A DNA stretch of 64,000 nt, taken from NCBI GenBank assembly GCA_015067995.1, contig SVLJ01000001.1, positions 152,298 through 216,297 on the forward strand, read 5' to 3'. Below are positions 41,444-50,354 of the stretch, piece by piece; position 1 is the first letter of the stretch, and the number at the start of each line of letters is the position of its first letter. This stretch comes from Oscillospiraceae bacterium (GTDB lineage: Bacteria > Bacillota > Clostridia > Oscillospirales > Oscillospiraceae). Made by a program: the position numbers and the translations under genes. The notes below the pieces were generated by a model. It was not told where the DNA came from. It saw only the letters and a program-made list of their open reading frames with translations, and searched no databases.

Positions 41444-42343
41444 GTGCAAATTGAAGTGGCCGTACAGTTCTCTGATCTGATTGGTTGGTCTGTGCGTTAT
41501 TTGATGACGCTCCGAGTCACAGATGTTCTTGATATTCTGATTATGACCTTTGTTGGTTATAAGCTTTTGACATTTGTTCAGGCAACCCGAATCGCCAATC
41601 TTGTAAAGGGCGTTGTCATTTTTATTGTCATTTTGGGCTTTGTCACTTTGCTGAATCTGAACGGTATCAGCTTTATTCTCAGCACCATTATGGACATTGG
41701 TATTTTGGCGCTGATCATCCTTTTCCAACCGGAGCTGCGGCGCATTCTGGAAGAGGTCGGCAGCAGAAAGCTGAATGTCCTGGGCATCTTTGCCCATAAT
41801 GAAACTACGCCCACTATGGAGCAGACGGTTAGTCAGACCGTGCAGGCCTGCAGGGACATGTCCAAAAGCCGTACAGGCGCACTGATCGTGTTTGAGCGAG
41901 AGATGCGGTTGGATGATATGGCCCGTAGCGGTACCATTCTGGATGCATCTGTTACGCAGGAGCTTCTGAAAAATATTTTCTTTGTCAAAGCACCGATGCA
42001 TGACGGGGCCGCCATTATTCGCGGCGGACGGTTGCTGAGTGCAGGCTGTATGCTGCCCTTGAGCAGAAATGTCAACATATCCAGAGACCTTGGTATGCGC
42101 CATCGCGCCGGCATCGGTATGAGTGAGAATTCGGACGCTGTTGTGGTCATTGTCTCAGAAGAAACAGGTTCCATTTCTGTGGCTATCGGTGGTATGCTGA
42201 AGCGGCATTTGGTTCCGGAAACGCTGGAGAATATCCTGCGGAATGAACTGCTGCCTCAGGATGAAATCGAAAAGGATAAGCGTAAGCTGAATATACCCGA
42301 ATGGATCCGCGTCAGAAAGGACGGTGTCAGCGAAGATGAATGA
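41444..42343 (+). CDS. cdaA: Diadenylate cyclase (c-di-AMP synthase)
   Basis: 299 residues. Three N-terminal membrane helices (about 20-100: VLDILIMTFVGYKLLTFV; NLVKGVVIFIVILGFVTLL; ILSTIMDIGILALIILF) precede a DAC catalytic domain with MHDGAAII and RHRAGIGMSE, the DGA and RHR motifs that join two ATP into c-di-AMP. That messenger controls potassium and osmolyte homeostasis in Bacillota. The start is uncertain: GTG 41444 sits very close to GGGAAGGAA, and GTG 41456 in frame has a long spacing. It overlaps the YbbR gene, the conserved cdaA-cdaR pair. Confidence 0.95.
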   Translation: MQIEVAVQFSDLIGWSVRYLMTLRVTDVLDILIMTFVGYKLLTFVQATRIANLVKGVVIFIVILGFVTLLNLNGISFILSTIMDIGILALIILFQPELRRILEEVGSRKLNVLGIFAHNETTPTMEQTVSQTVQACRDMSKSRTGALIVFEREMRLDDMARSGTILDASVTQELLKNIFFVKAPMHDGAAIIRGGRLLSAGCMLPLSRNVNISRDLGMRHRAGIGMSENSDAVVVIVSEETGSISVAIGGMLKRHLVPETLENILRNELLPQDEIEKDKRKLNIPEWIRVRKDGVSEDE

Positions 42344-43700
42344 AAGTAAGAACGAAAACACCGCCAAGATGAATTGGCTCTACTGGGTTGTTGCTTTTTT
42401 TGTTGCAGTGGGTATCTGGGCAATCGCTGACAAAACGCAGACGGCTCTCTCTGACACCACTATCAAGGATATTCCCATCGAATATATCGGAGAGGATACC
42501 ACGCTGGCCAACAGGGGGCTGATGCTTTTGAGCGGCAGCGATGAGAGCGTTACGCTGAAGCTGGAAGGCGCCCGTACCGTCATTGCCGATCTGGATCCGG
42601 AGACTGTTCGGATCCAGGTTGATCTTTCCGGCGTGTTCTCCACCGGGAAGCAAAACCTTTCATACCGCATTGTTTATGCCAACCGCAGCTCCTATTTTTC
42701 CTCAAATCTTTCCAATGTGTCATCCTCCAATACGGTGACCATACAGATTGGAGCGCTTTCACAGAAAGAAGTTGAGATTCGCTATGATATCCGCGGCAAT
42801 GTAGCCGAAGGACACATTGCCGGTGAGATTTCTCTGAATCCGGACATGTTGTCGATCCAGGGCAGGGAGGATGAGGTTTCCGCGGTTTCCTATGCTCAGG
42901 TCACTCTGAATATTGACAATGCAACGGAAACCGTTTCTGAAACCTTGAAATGCGTACTGTATGATCGTTACGATCAGCCGATCACCGAGCACAATCTCCG
43001 CCTCTCTGCGGAGGAGGTGCTGGTGACGATGCCGGTCAATGTCATCAAAGAACTCCCGCTGACCATTGATTTCATTGAGGATGTGGGCAGCCGTCTTTCC
43101 AATATAAACTGGAAACTGGAGCCCAGCTCGATCACGGTGTACGGTGATGCCGCCGTTCTTGTCAATGTTGACAAGATTCTGCTGGATACCATTGTACTGG
43201 CCGGCCTTGATGGTGACATGACATACAACTATGTGATTCCGCTGCCAGAAGGCTGTGAAAACGTCAGCGGCGTTTCCCGCGCAGAGCTGAAGCTTTCCTT
43301 TAAGGACCTTGTTGTCAAGCAGGTCGAAGCAGGTGAGTTTATTTGCGAAAATCAGCCCAGAGGGAAAGTAGTGAAGGTACTGACGTCCCTTCTCCCGATT
43401 ACCCTTCGCGGCACATCGGTGGATGTCGATGCCATCACTCCCGAAAAAGTCACTGTAGTGGCTGATCTTGGCGACATCAGCTCTGCCAGCGGCAACTATA
43501 CCGTTCCTGCCGAAATCCGGCTGGACAGCAGTGGCGACATTGCCATTATCGGCACCTATCAGGTTCGCGTCAACATCAGTGAGCCGCCTCCTCCGCCGCC
43601 TGTGGTTGAGGAGCCTGATCCCGGTACAACGCCGGAGACACCAGTTGACGTTCCGGCAGAAATCCCGGCAGATACGTCCGGAGCGACGCCTGCAGCTTAA
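42336..43700 (+). CDS. cdaR: YbbR-domain protein CdaR (regulator of CdaA)
   Basis: 454-residue extracytoplasmic protein: an N-terminal membrane helix (WLYWVVAFFVAVGIWAIAD) and about four YbbR repeats (for example GLMLLSGSDESVTLKLEG and KEVEIRYDIRGNVAEG), ending in a proline-rich tail (EPPPPPPVVEEPDPGTTPE). CdaR binds CdaA and changes c-di-AMP output. The genes overlap by eight bases. In Bacillus glmM follows; here DUF5685 does. The start could be GTG 42324; ATG 42336 is chosen as the first ATG. Confidence 0.92.
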   Translation: MNESKNENTAKMNWLYWVVAFFVAVGIWAIADKTQTALSDTTIKDIPIEYIGEDTTLANRGLMLLSGSDESVTLKLEGARTVIADLDPETVRIQVDLSGVFSTGKQNLSYRIVYANRSSYFSSNLSNVSSSNTVTIQIGALSQKEVEIRYDIRGNVAEGHIAGEISLNPDMLSIQGREDEVSAVSYAQVTLNIDNATETVSETLKCVLYDRYDQPITEHNLRLSAEEVLVTMPVNVIKELPLTIDFIEDVGSRLSNINWKLEPSSITVYGDAAVLVNVDKILLDTIVLAGLDGDMTYNYVIPLPEGCENVSGVSRAELKLSFKDLVVKQVEAGEFICENQPRGKVVKVLTSLLPITLRGTSVDVDAITPEKVTVVADLGDISSASGNYTVPAEIRLDSSGDIAIIGTYQVRVNISEPPPPPPVVEEPDPGTTPETPVDVPAEIPADTSGATPAA

Positions 43701-43751
43701 ACCAACAGCAGTGGTTTCATAACCGGTGCTGCATTGCCTGTTGACTAAACT

Positions 43752-44696
43752 ATGTTTGGATATATTTTACCCCCTCCGAAAGAAATTGCGAAGGAAGAAT
43801 ATGAGCAGTTTCGATTGGCGTATTGCGGCCTTTGTCATACACTTCAGCGCCGATACGGCTTTGTGTCCAGATTTATCCTGAACTATGATTTTACCTATCT
43901 GGCCATTCTGCTCTCTTCAGGCGAGCGGTGTTCTCCCTGCCAATCTCGCTGCCCGGTCAGTCCGTTAAAACAGCAGCCTCATTGCCCGGGCAGTGAGGCG
44001 CTGGATCTGGCGGCAGATGAGAGCGTGATACTGACCTACTTTCAGCTGCTGGACGCTATCGCCGATCACGGATTTCGGAAGGGAATCAAATATCGGATTC
44101 TGGCTGCAATGCTGCGGCCCGCGTATAAAAAAGCTGAAATATTACGGCCCCGATTTGCCGCGATTACACGTGACCAGCTGCAGATCCTTACCCGTCTGGA
44201 GGAAACACGGATTGCTTCACTGGATGAACCGGCAGACACTTTTGCAAACCTTCTCGCCGCGGCCGCAGATGAGCTGGACGACCCTGTACAGAAGCGGGTT
44301 TTGCATCAGCTCCTCTATCATTTGGGACGTTGGGTATATCTCATCGATGCAGCGGATGATTTGAAGAAAGATCTGGCAGCAGGGAATTATAACCCCGTTG
44401 CCCTGCGTTATGAACTGAAAGAGGGAAGAATACCGCCTGAGATCCGTCCTCAATTTGTACTGACGTTGGATCATTCTATCCATATGGCAGCTACGGCCTT
44501 TGAGTTGTGGGACTTTGGTATTTGGACAAATCTGTTGACACGCACCATTTATGACAGCCTGTTTGCTGTCGGAAGATCTGTTCTGGACGGAACGTTTCAT
44601 ACGCTTCAGAAGGAACACAAGAAATACAGATTGTTGAGGAAACCGAATGAAAGATCCGTATCAGATTCTGGGTGTACTGGAGACTGCGACAGATGA
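43752..44696 (+). CDS. DUF5685-family protein
   Basis: 314 residues, soluble, mostly helical. The N-terminal MFGYILPPPKEIAKEEYEQF and YCGLCHTLQRRYG, then CSPCQSRCPVSPLKQQPHC form a cysteine-rich region that could bind a metal (six or more Cys in residues 25-78). A helical core resembling the family's DUF5685 domain contains YHLGRWVYLIDAADDLKKDL. Its function is unknown. It overlaps the J-domain gene by 50 bases, an unusually long overlap implying coupled translation. No good ribosome site precedes ATG 43752. Confidence 0.72.
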   Translation: MFGYILPPPKEIAKEEYEQFRLAYCGLCHTLQRRYGFVSRFILNYDFTYLAILLSSGERCSPCQSRCPVSPLKQQPHCPGSEALDLAADESVILTYFQLLDAIADHGFRKGIKYRILAAMLRPAYKKAEILRPRFAAITRDQLQILTRLEETRIASLDEPADTFANLLAAAADELDDPVQKRVLHQLLYHLGRWVYLIDAADDLKKDLAAGNYNPVALRYELKEGRIPPEIRPQFVLTLDHSIHMAATAFELWDFGIWTNLLTRTIYDSLFAVGRSVLDGTFHTLQKEHKKYRLLRKPNERSVSDSGCTGDCDR

Positions 44697-45282
44697 AGAA
44701 GTAAAAAAGGCATATTTGCAGCTGGCGCGTAAGTATCATCCTGATAATTACCATGACAATCCGCTGGCGGACCTGGCACAGGAAAAAATGAAGGAGATCA
44801 ATGCTGCCTATGAGCAGATTACCAAGTCCAGAAACGGTGGCCAGCGTAATGCCGGCTACAGAGGCGGTTATGGCGGGTACTCTGACCAGCGGGGTTGGAA
44901 CAATCAATCTTCCACCGGCTCTTCTGTATTGCAGCAGGTTCGGATTGCTATCAATTCAGGAAACCTCAGCCGTGCTGAGGCTCTTCTGGCCAATTATGAC
45001 AATCACAATGCAGAGTGGAACTTCCTGAAGGGTGCCGTTTGTTATCGCCGCGGATGGATGGATGAAGCACGACGGTACTATACCACGGCCTGTCAGATGG
45101 ATCCCGGCAATCAGGAATATCAGCAGGCACTGAATTATATGGAGAGTGGGCCTTCGGGAGCCTATCATCCCGGAAGCTCTGTTTTTGGAACGGATATATG
45201 CGATGATAACAGTCTTTGTATGCGAATGTGCTGCACCTATATGCTGTTTAGCAGCTGTGGCTGGCGCATTTGCTGCATTTGA
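44647..45282 (+). CDS. J-domain protein with Cys-rich C-terminus
   Basis: 211-residue DnaJ-like co-chaperone. The J domain occupies residues 1-62 with KYHPDNY (HPD motif) near 30; a Gly/Arg/Tyr-rich linker, a TPR-like helical part (LQQVRIAINSGNLSRAEALL; AVCYRRGWMDEARRYY) and a C-terminus with eight Cys in the last 30 residues (CDDNSLCMRMCCTYMLFSSC, quoted in part) follow. GAGGAAA lies six bases before the ATG. It probably recruits DnaK to a specific client; the overlapping DUF5685 protein is a candidate. It is not the general DnaJ, lacking the zinc-finger domain. Confidence 0.82.
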   Translation: MKDPYQILGVLETATDEEVKKAYLQLARKYHPDNYHDNPLADLAQEKMKEINAAYEQITKSRNGGQRNAGYRGGYGGYSDQRGWNNQSSTGSSVLQQVRIAINSGNLSRAEALLANYDNHNAEWNFLKGAVCYRRGWMDEARRYYTTACQMDPGNQEYQQALNYMESGPSGAYHPGSSVFGTDICDDNSLCMRMCCTYMLFSSCGWRICCI

Positions 45283-45300
45283 GAGAGAGAGGGAAAGTAA

Positions 45301-46179
45301 TTGATTAAGAGCATGACTGGTTATGGCCGTGCACGCGCCATGCTGAACAAGCGGGATATTACTGTTGAACTGCGGTCGGTCAATAACCGCTATCTGGATT
45401 GTACCGTCAAGATGCCGCGCATGTATACGTTTGCAGAGGATGCTGTCAAGACTTGCATCCAAAAAGCAATTTCCCGCGGCAAGGTTGATGTCTATATTTC
45501 TGTGGACGCTTCTGCAGCGGATACAGCCAAGGTTACCGTCAATCGTGACCTTGCTTCCGGATATGCGGCAGCTTTGTGTGAACTGGCAGAGATCATTGGC
45601 GCTGATCCAAAAGCAACACCGGAACAGATTGCCAGATTTCCGGATGTTCTGACGGTCACAAAACAAGACGAGGACCTGGAAACCGTCAGCGCTGATATCT
45701 GTCAGGTGCTGGAGGACGCGCTGGCTGCCTACAACAACATGCGTGCCGTAGAGGGGGAGCGTCTGGCGGATGATATCAACAGCCGCCTGACCCATATCGA
45801 ATCGCTGACAGCACAGGTTGAGCAGCGTTCTCCGGAAACCGTTGCAGAGTATCGTCGGAAGTTGACCAACCGCATGCAGGAAGTGCTGCAGTCCACCACC
45901 ATTGACGAACAGCGGATTCTGACAGAAGCTGCCATCTATGCGGACAAGATCGCTGTCGACGAGGAAACCGTCCGTCTGCGCAGCCATTTGGCTCAGCTTC
46001 GTACCATGCTTCAGTCCAATGATCCCATGGGCCGCAAAATGGATTTCCTCATTCAGGAAGTAAACCGCGAATCCAACACCATCGGCTCCAAGTGCAATGA
46101 CGTTTCCATTGCGCAGGTAGTTGTCAACCTGAAGGCGGAGGTGGAAAAGATCCGCGAACAGGTACAGAATATTGAATAA
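45301..46179 (+). CDS. yicC: YicC-family endoribonuclease
   Basis: 292-residue YicC/YloC protein with KSMTGYGRA at the N-terminus, ELRSVNNRYLDCTVKMP near residue 22, and the C-terminal domain EAAIYADKIAVDEETVRL and DFLIQEVNRESNTIGSKC. The family has been shown to be endoribonucleases acting on RNA. The start is TTG 45301 with AGAGGGAAAG upstream. It heads the block that follows the Bacillus yloC-to-spoVM order: remA starts 12 bases later. Confidence 0.93.
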   Translation: MIKSMTGYGRARAMLNKRDITVELRSVNNRYLDCTVKMPRMYTFAEDAVKTCIQKAISRGKVDVYISVDASAADTAKVTVNRDLASGYAAALCELAEIIGADPKATPEQIARFPDVLTVTKQDEDLETVSADICQVLEDALAAYNNMRAVEGERLADDINSRLTHIESLTAQVEQRSPETVAEYRRKLTNRMQEVLQSTTIDEQRILTEAAIYADKIAVDEETVRLRSHLAQLRTMLQSNDPMGRKMDFLIQEVNRESNTIGSKCNDVSIAQVVVNLKAEVEKIREQVQNIE

Positions 46180-46191
46180 GGCAGGAAGAAC

Positions 46192-46449
46192 ATGCAGTTT
46201 ATCAATATCGGCTTTGGAAACATGGTGTCATCTGAGCGTCTGGTAGCCATTGTCAGTCCGGATTCCGCGCCCATCAAGCGAATGATTCAGGAATCCAGAG
46301 AGCGTGGTATGCTCATTGACGCTACTTACGGAAGAAAAACCGCATCCATATTTATTATGGACAGCGATCATGTGGTGCTGTCGGCACTTTCTCCGGAAAA
46401 AATCGCAGGTCGTCTGCAAATAGAACTGGAAAGGGAGGATGATGTCTGA
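46192..46449 (+). CDS. remA: RemA-family DNA-binding regulator (DUF370)
   Basis: 85-residue DUF370 protein: [30 protein letters not shown] (in two parts) and [21 protein letters not shown], the conserved core of RemA. In Bacillus subtilis RemA activates biofilm-matrix and osmoprotection genes. The gene overlaps gmk by one base. It occurs in this same position in most Bacillota, so its target here is not implied by context. Confidence 0.92.
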   Translation: MQFINIGFGNMVSSERLVAIVSPDSAPIKRMIQESRERGMLIDATYGRKTASIFIMDSDHVVLSALSPEKIAGRLQIELEREDDV

Positions 46450-47039
46450 TGTCCAGAGGAAAGCTGTTTATCGTGTCAGGCCCTTCCGGTGTTGGCAAAA
46501 GTACGGTGCTGCGCGCTTTATTTGCGCAAAATTCGAATCTCTATTTTTCGGTTTCCGCCACCACTCGCGACCCGCGCCCGGGCGAGGAAGATGGTGTCCA
46601 CTATCATTTTTTAAGCATGGATACATTCCGCGAATGGATTGCCAAGGATGAATTTCTGGAATATGCAGAGTTTGTCGGCAATGCCTATGGAACACCCAGA
46701 AAATATGTGGACGAGGCGCTGGATGCAGGTAAAGATGTCATTCTGGACATTGAGGTTCAGGGTGCTGAGCAGGTCTGTGCAAAGCGACCGGAAACCGTTA
46801 CGGTGTTTATTGCACCACCGTCATGGGAGGAACTGGAACGTCGGCTGACCGCTCGCGGAACCGATACTGCGGAGAAAATCCAAAAACGTCTCCAGCGTGC
46901 CAAGGAAGAAGTGCTCAAGGCGAACAACTATGATTATTTTGTTGTCAACGATACCGTTGAGAATGCCGTGCAGGAGCTGAGTGCGATTATGATTGCAGAG
47001 CACTGCAGACCGGATGAGAAGATGACTCATTTGGTATAA
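46449..47039 (+). CDS. gmk: Guanylate kinase
   Basis: 196-residue GMP kinase: P-loop IVSGPSGVGKSTVLRAL near residue 9, the GMP-binding SATTRDPRPGEEDGVHY and the lid region ERRLTARGTDT. It converts GMP to GDP. Translation is coupled to remA. It is followed by rpoZ, the usual order in Bacillota. Confidence 0.97.
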   Translation: MSRGKLFIVSGPSGVGKSTVLRALFAQNSNLYFSVSATTRDPRPGEEDGVHYHFLSMDTFREWIAKDEFLEYAEFVGNAYGTPRKYVDEALDAGKDVILDIEVQGAEQVCAKRPETVTVFIAPPSWEELERRLTARGTDTAEKIQKRLQRAKEEVLKANNYDYFVVNDTVENAVQELSAIMIAEHCRPDEKMTHLV

Positions 47040-47104
47040 ATGGAATTTTGTCTGTTGAATTTGAAAATATTAGCCGAATTTCCGGCAGAATGGAAGGAAA
47101 ATAT

Positions 47105-47341
47105 ATGTCTAGTATTGCAACCGAAAAGAAAGGTATGATTTATCCTGCAATGAGCAAGCTCAGTGCGCATGTTCCCAATCGCTATATGCTGGTAAACGTA
47201 GTGGCTCGTCGTGCCCGGCAGATTGCTGAGGCTGCCGAGGATGAGGGAACTCGTCTGGAAGAAAAGGCAGTCACCCTGGCCATTGACGAAGTCGCACTGG
47301 GTAAGATCGATGCTTCCGGCATGGATCTCACCATTGGCTGA
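47105..47341 (+). CDS. rpoZ: RNA polymerase omega subunit
   Basis: 78-residue omega subunit that aids RNA polymerase assembly. The family core PAMSKLSAHVPNRYMLVNVVARRARQI (in two parts) contains the conserved RxxLVxxxAxRARQI pattern, and KAVTLAIDEVALGKI forms the next helix. ATG 47105 with GGAAGGAAAA upstream is preferred to a start 57 bases earlier. It sits 27 bases before priA, where Bacillus has coaBC in between. Confidence 0.93.
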   Translation: MSSIATEKKGMIYPAMSKLSAHVPNRYMLVNVVARRARQIAEAAEDEGTRLEEKAVTLAIDEVALGKIDASGMDLTIG

Positions 47342-47368
47342 GATAACACATTACAAGGAGGCTTGTAA

Positions 47369-49822
47369 ATGGAACGTGTGAATATTGCCCGTGTTGTTGT
47401 GGCAGCAGCACCGTATTCCATTGACAAGCCATATGACTATTTGATTCCCGAGCCGCTGTCGGGCGAGGTTTGCCCCGGCGTCCGCGTTACCGTTCCATTC
47501 GGGCGGGGCAACAGCAGCTCGGAGGGAATCGTTCTGGCCTGCACCAGCGGCGAAAAGACGTCCCGACTGAAGATGATTCTCTCTGTATTGGATGATGAGC
47601 CTGTGCTGGATGCAGATGGAATTGCTCTGGCGTTCTTTTTACGTCAACGCTACTTCTGCACCATGTACGACGCACTGAAAACCATTCTTCCGACAGGTTT
47701 GTGGTATCAGGTGCGGGAAGTGTATTCCTTGTCAGCGGAACCGGATGACCCGGGCTTTTCAGCCGTGCGCGGAGGAGAACAGGTTGTTTCCGTTATTCAA
47801 AACTGCGGCGGCTCTGCGGATCGCGAGCAGCTGAAAGCAGCCTGCGGTGTCCGTATCGCTGAAACACTCACGGCTCTTTGCAAAGCAGATCTCCTGACTG
47901 TGGAAACGGAAGCGCTCCGCCATATCCGTGATAAAACACGAAGAATCGTGGGGTTGGCTGTGGACACAGATACTGCCATTGAAGAGGCTGCCAAGCGAGA
48001 AAAGCGTTCTCCGGCCCGCAGTGCAGTTCTGCGAATGCTGGTATCTGCCGGCCGCACTTCCGCCGCAGATCTTCAATATTATACAGGTATCACCGCTCCA
48101 GCTTTGAAAAGCATGGAAAAAGCCGGTCTTGTGCAGTTTTCGGAAGAGGAAGAGCTTCGCATACCACGCATGGGAGACGTGGAACCCGGAGAACCGATCC
48201 GATTAAATGCCGAACAGGAAGAGGTATATCGTTCTGTCTCTGATATGACCCGGATAGGGAAGCCCGCCGCAGCATTGCTGCAGGGGGTTACCGGAAGCGG
48301 AAAAACGCAGGTATATATCCGTCTCGTGCAGGACGTTCTGTCCCAGGGGCGAACCGCCATGGTACTGGTTCCGGAAATTATTTTGACTCCTCAGATGATG
48401 CGACGGTTCCGCTCCTATTTTGGCGACCGTGTGGTCATGCTCCACAGCGAGCTGAAGCTTTCGGAACGCTATGATCAGTGGAAGCGAATCCGCAGGGGAG
48501 AAGTAGATGTGGTACTGGGTACCCGCTCCGCTGTATTTTCCCCGTTGAAAAATCTGGGACTCATTATTCTGGATGAAGAACAGGAGAGCAGTTACCAATC
48601 CGAAAATTCTCCCCGTTACCATGCCAGAGATGTTGCAAAGTTTCTCTGTACAAAGCAGAACGCAGTCCTTCTGCTGGGTTCTGCTACACCGGATATTCAG
48701 AGTGCTTGGCTGGCCCGGGAGGGTGTCTATCAATCCCTGCTGCTGCGAAAGCGCTACAATGAACAGGCGTTGCCTAAGGTTACTATTGCAGACCTTCGCC
48801 AGGAGATTCGCAACGGAAATTCCGGGATCATCAGTGAACCTCTACGAAACGAGCTGGAAGAGAACATTTCGCGCGGTGAGCAGAGTATTCTGTTTCTGAA
48901 CCGCCGGGGCAGCAGCAGAATGCTGCTTTGCGGAGAATGCGGACATGTTCCGGAATGTCCCCGCTGCAGTGTGCCGCTGACATATCATTCTGCCAACGGC
49001 CGCTTGATGTGTCACTACTGCGGCCATTCTCAGCGTACAACTGAGGAATGCCCTGTTTGTGCCGGGAAAATGAAGCGTGTCGGCATTGGAACCCAAAAAG
49101 TAGAAGAAGAACTACGGACATTGTTTCCGGGCGTCGCGATTTTACGTATGGATGCCGACACAGTCACCGGTGGACATGAAAGCGTACTGCGGGAGTTTGA
49201 GGAAAAGAAAATCCCCATCTTGTTGGGTACACAAATGGTGGCTAAGGGACTGGATTTTGAAAACGTCTCTCTTGTGGGTGTATTGTCTGCAGACTTGTCA
49301 CTATACGTGGATCACTATCGTGCTGCTGAACGTACCTTCAGTCTTCTGACACAGGTGGTGGGGCGTGCAGGCCGTGGCAGCAAAACGGGACGTGCTGTGA
49401 TTCAGACCTATACGCCGGGAAATGATGTGATTCTGGCCGCAGCAGAGCAGGATTACGATCGTTTTTACGAAAGTGAAATCCGGATGCGGCAAATCCGCCG
49501 CTATCCGCCTTTTGCGGATCTCATTACGTTTACAGTTTCCGGTACGGAAGAAGGTCTGGTTCTGCGAGCCGCTGCCGAATTGCGCGATGCACTTCGTCAG
49601 GCAGTCTCTGCCCCGGAGATGCGCTCCGGTTTGCCGGAAGTACTTGGCCCTGCACCAGCGCCTGTTGTAAAAGTGAACAACCGTTTCCGCTACCGTTGCT
49701 TATTGGTCGGCAGAAATGATAAAATTACCCGGGAGATTGTTTCCCGGATACTGAAAGACTTTGCCTTAAGGCGGGAAAACCGTGGTCTCAGTATTTTTGC
49801 AGACTGCAACGCCATGGAATAA
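47369..49822 (+). CDS. priA: Primosomal replication restart helicase PriA
   Basis: 817-residue superfamily 2 helicase that reloads the replisome at stalled forks. The 3'-DNA-binding N-terminal domain (IDKPYDYLIPEPL) is followed by Walker A GVTGSGKTQVYIR near residue 307, the DEEQ box (ILDEEQESSYQS), and a zinc-binding region with four CxxC-type pairs (CGECGHVPECPRC, CHYCGH, CPVC) around 513-565. Motifs V-VI include GTQMVAKGLDFENV and QVVGRAGRG. AAGGAGG precedes the ATG. It is followed 25 bases later by def. Confidence 0.97.
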   Translation: MERVNIARVVVAAAPYSIDKPYDYLIPEPLSGEVCPGVRVTVPFGRGNSSSEGIVLACTSGEKTSRLKMILSVLDDEPVLDADGIALAFFLRQRYFCTMYDALKTILPTGLWYQVREVYSLSAEPDDPGFSAVRGGEQVVSVIQNCGGSADREQLKAACGVRIAETLTALCKADLLTVETEALRHIRDKTRRIVGLAVDTDTAIEEAAKREKRSPARSAVLRMLVSAGRTSAADLQYYTGITAPALKSMEKAGLVQFSEEEELRIPRMGDVEPGEPIRLNAEQEEVYRSVSDMTRIGKPAAALLQGVTGSGKTQVYIRLVQDVLSQGRTAMVLVPEIILTPQMMRRFRSYFGDRVVMLHSELKLSERYDQWKRIRRGEVDVVLGTRSAVFSPLKNLGLIILDEEQESSYQSENSPRYHARDVAKFLCTKQNAVLLLGSATPDIQSAWLAREGVYQSLLLRKRYNEQALPKVTIADLRQEIRNGNSGIISEPLRNELEENISRGEQSILFLNRRGSSRMLLCGECGHVPECPRCSVPLTYHSANGRLMCHYCGHSQRTTEECPVCAGKMKRVGIGTQKVEEELRTLFPGVAILRMDADTVTGGHESVLREFEEKKIPILLGTQMVAKGLDFENVSLVGVLSADLSLYVDHYRAAERTFSLLTQVVGRAGRGSKTGRAVIQTYTPGNDVILAAAEQDYDRFYESEIRMRQIRRYPPFADLITFTVSGTEEGLVLRAAAELRDALRQAVSAPEMRSGLPEVLGPAPAPVVKVNNRFRYRCLLVGRNDKITREIVSRILKDFALRRENRGLSIFADCNAME

Positions 49823-49847
49823 GGCGAAGGATAAGGAGGAAAACATC

Positions 49848-50354
49848 ATGGCATTGAGAAAAATTACCACTATGGGTGACGAGTGCCTGAGCAAGGTTTG
49901 CCGACCCGTCAAGGATTTTAACAAACGTCTCTGGGAGCTGCTGGATGATATGGCAGAAACGCTGGCCGATGCCAACGGTGCCGGTTTGGCTGCTCCGCAG
50001 GTTGGTATTCTGCGTCGCCTGTGCATCGTGGTGGATCAGGACACCGATGAAATCATTGAGTTGATCAACCCAGAGATCGTATCCCAGAGCGGTGAACAGA
50101 CCGGCCTGGAAGGCTGCCTCAGTGTTCCGGGCAAATGGGGCATCGTGACCCGCCCCTATACCGTTCGTGTCCGTGCTCAGGATCGCTTTGGCGATTGGTT
50201 CGAGGTGGAGGGTGAGGAGATCACCGCCCGCTGCTTCTGCCATGAACTGGAGCATCTGGACGGTCATCTGTATGTGGAGCATATTGATCACTTCCTGACC
50301 GAAGAAGAACTGCGCGCCTATATGGACGAGGAAGAAGCGGAGGATTCTGAATGA
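49848..50354 (+). CDS. def: Peptide deformylase
   Basis: 168-residue metallo-deformylase that removes the formyl group from nascent proteins. The three family motifs are intact: GAGLAAPQVG near residue 45, EGCLSVPG near 88 with the metal-binding Cys, and HELEHLDG near 131. ATG 49848 follows AAGGAGG by about seven bases; the open frame extends 22 codons upstream inside priA without a ribosome site. It overlaps fmt by four bases (ATGA), the classical def-fmt pair. Confidence 0.97.
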   Translation: MALRKITTMGDECLSKVCRPVKDFNKRLWELLDDMAETLADANGAGLAAPQVGILRRLCIVVDQDTDEIIELINPEIVSQSGEQTGLEGCLSVPGKWGIVTRPYTVRVRAQDRFGDWFEVEGEEITARCFCHELEHLDGHLYVEHIDHFLTEEELRAYMDEEEAEDSE

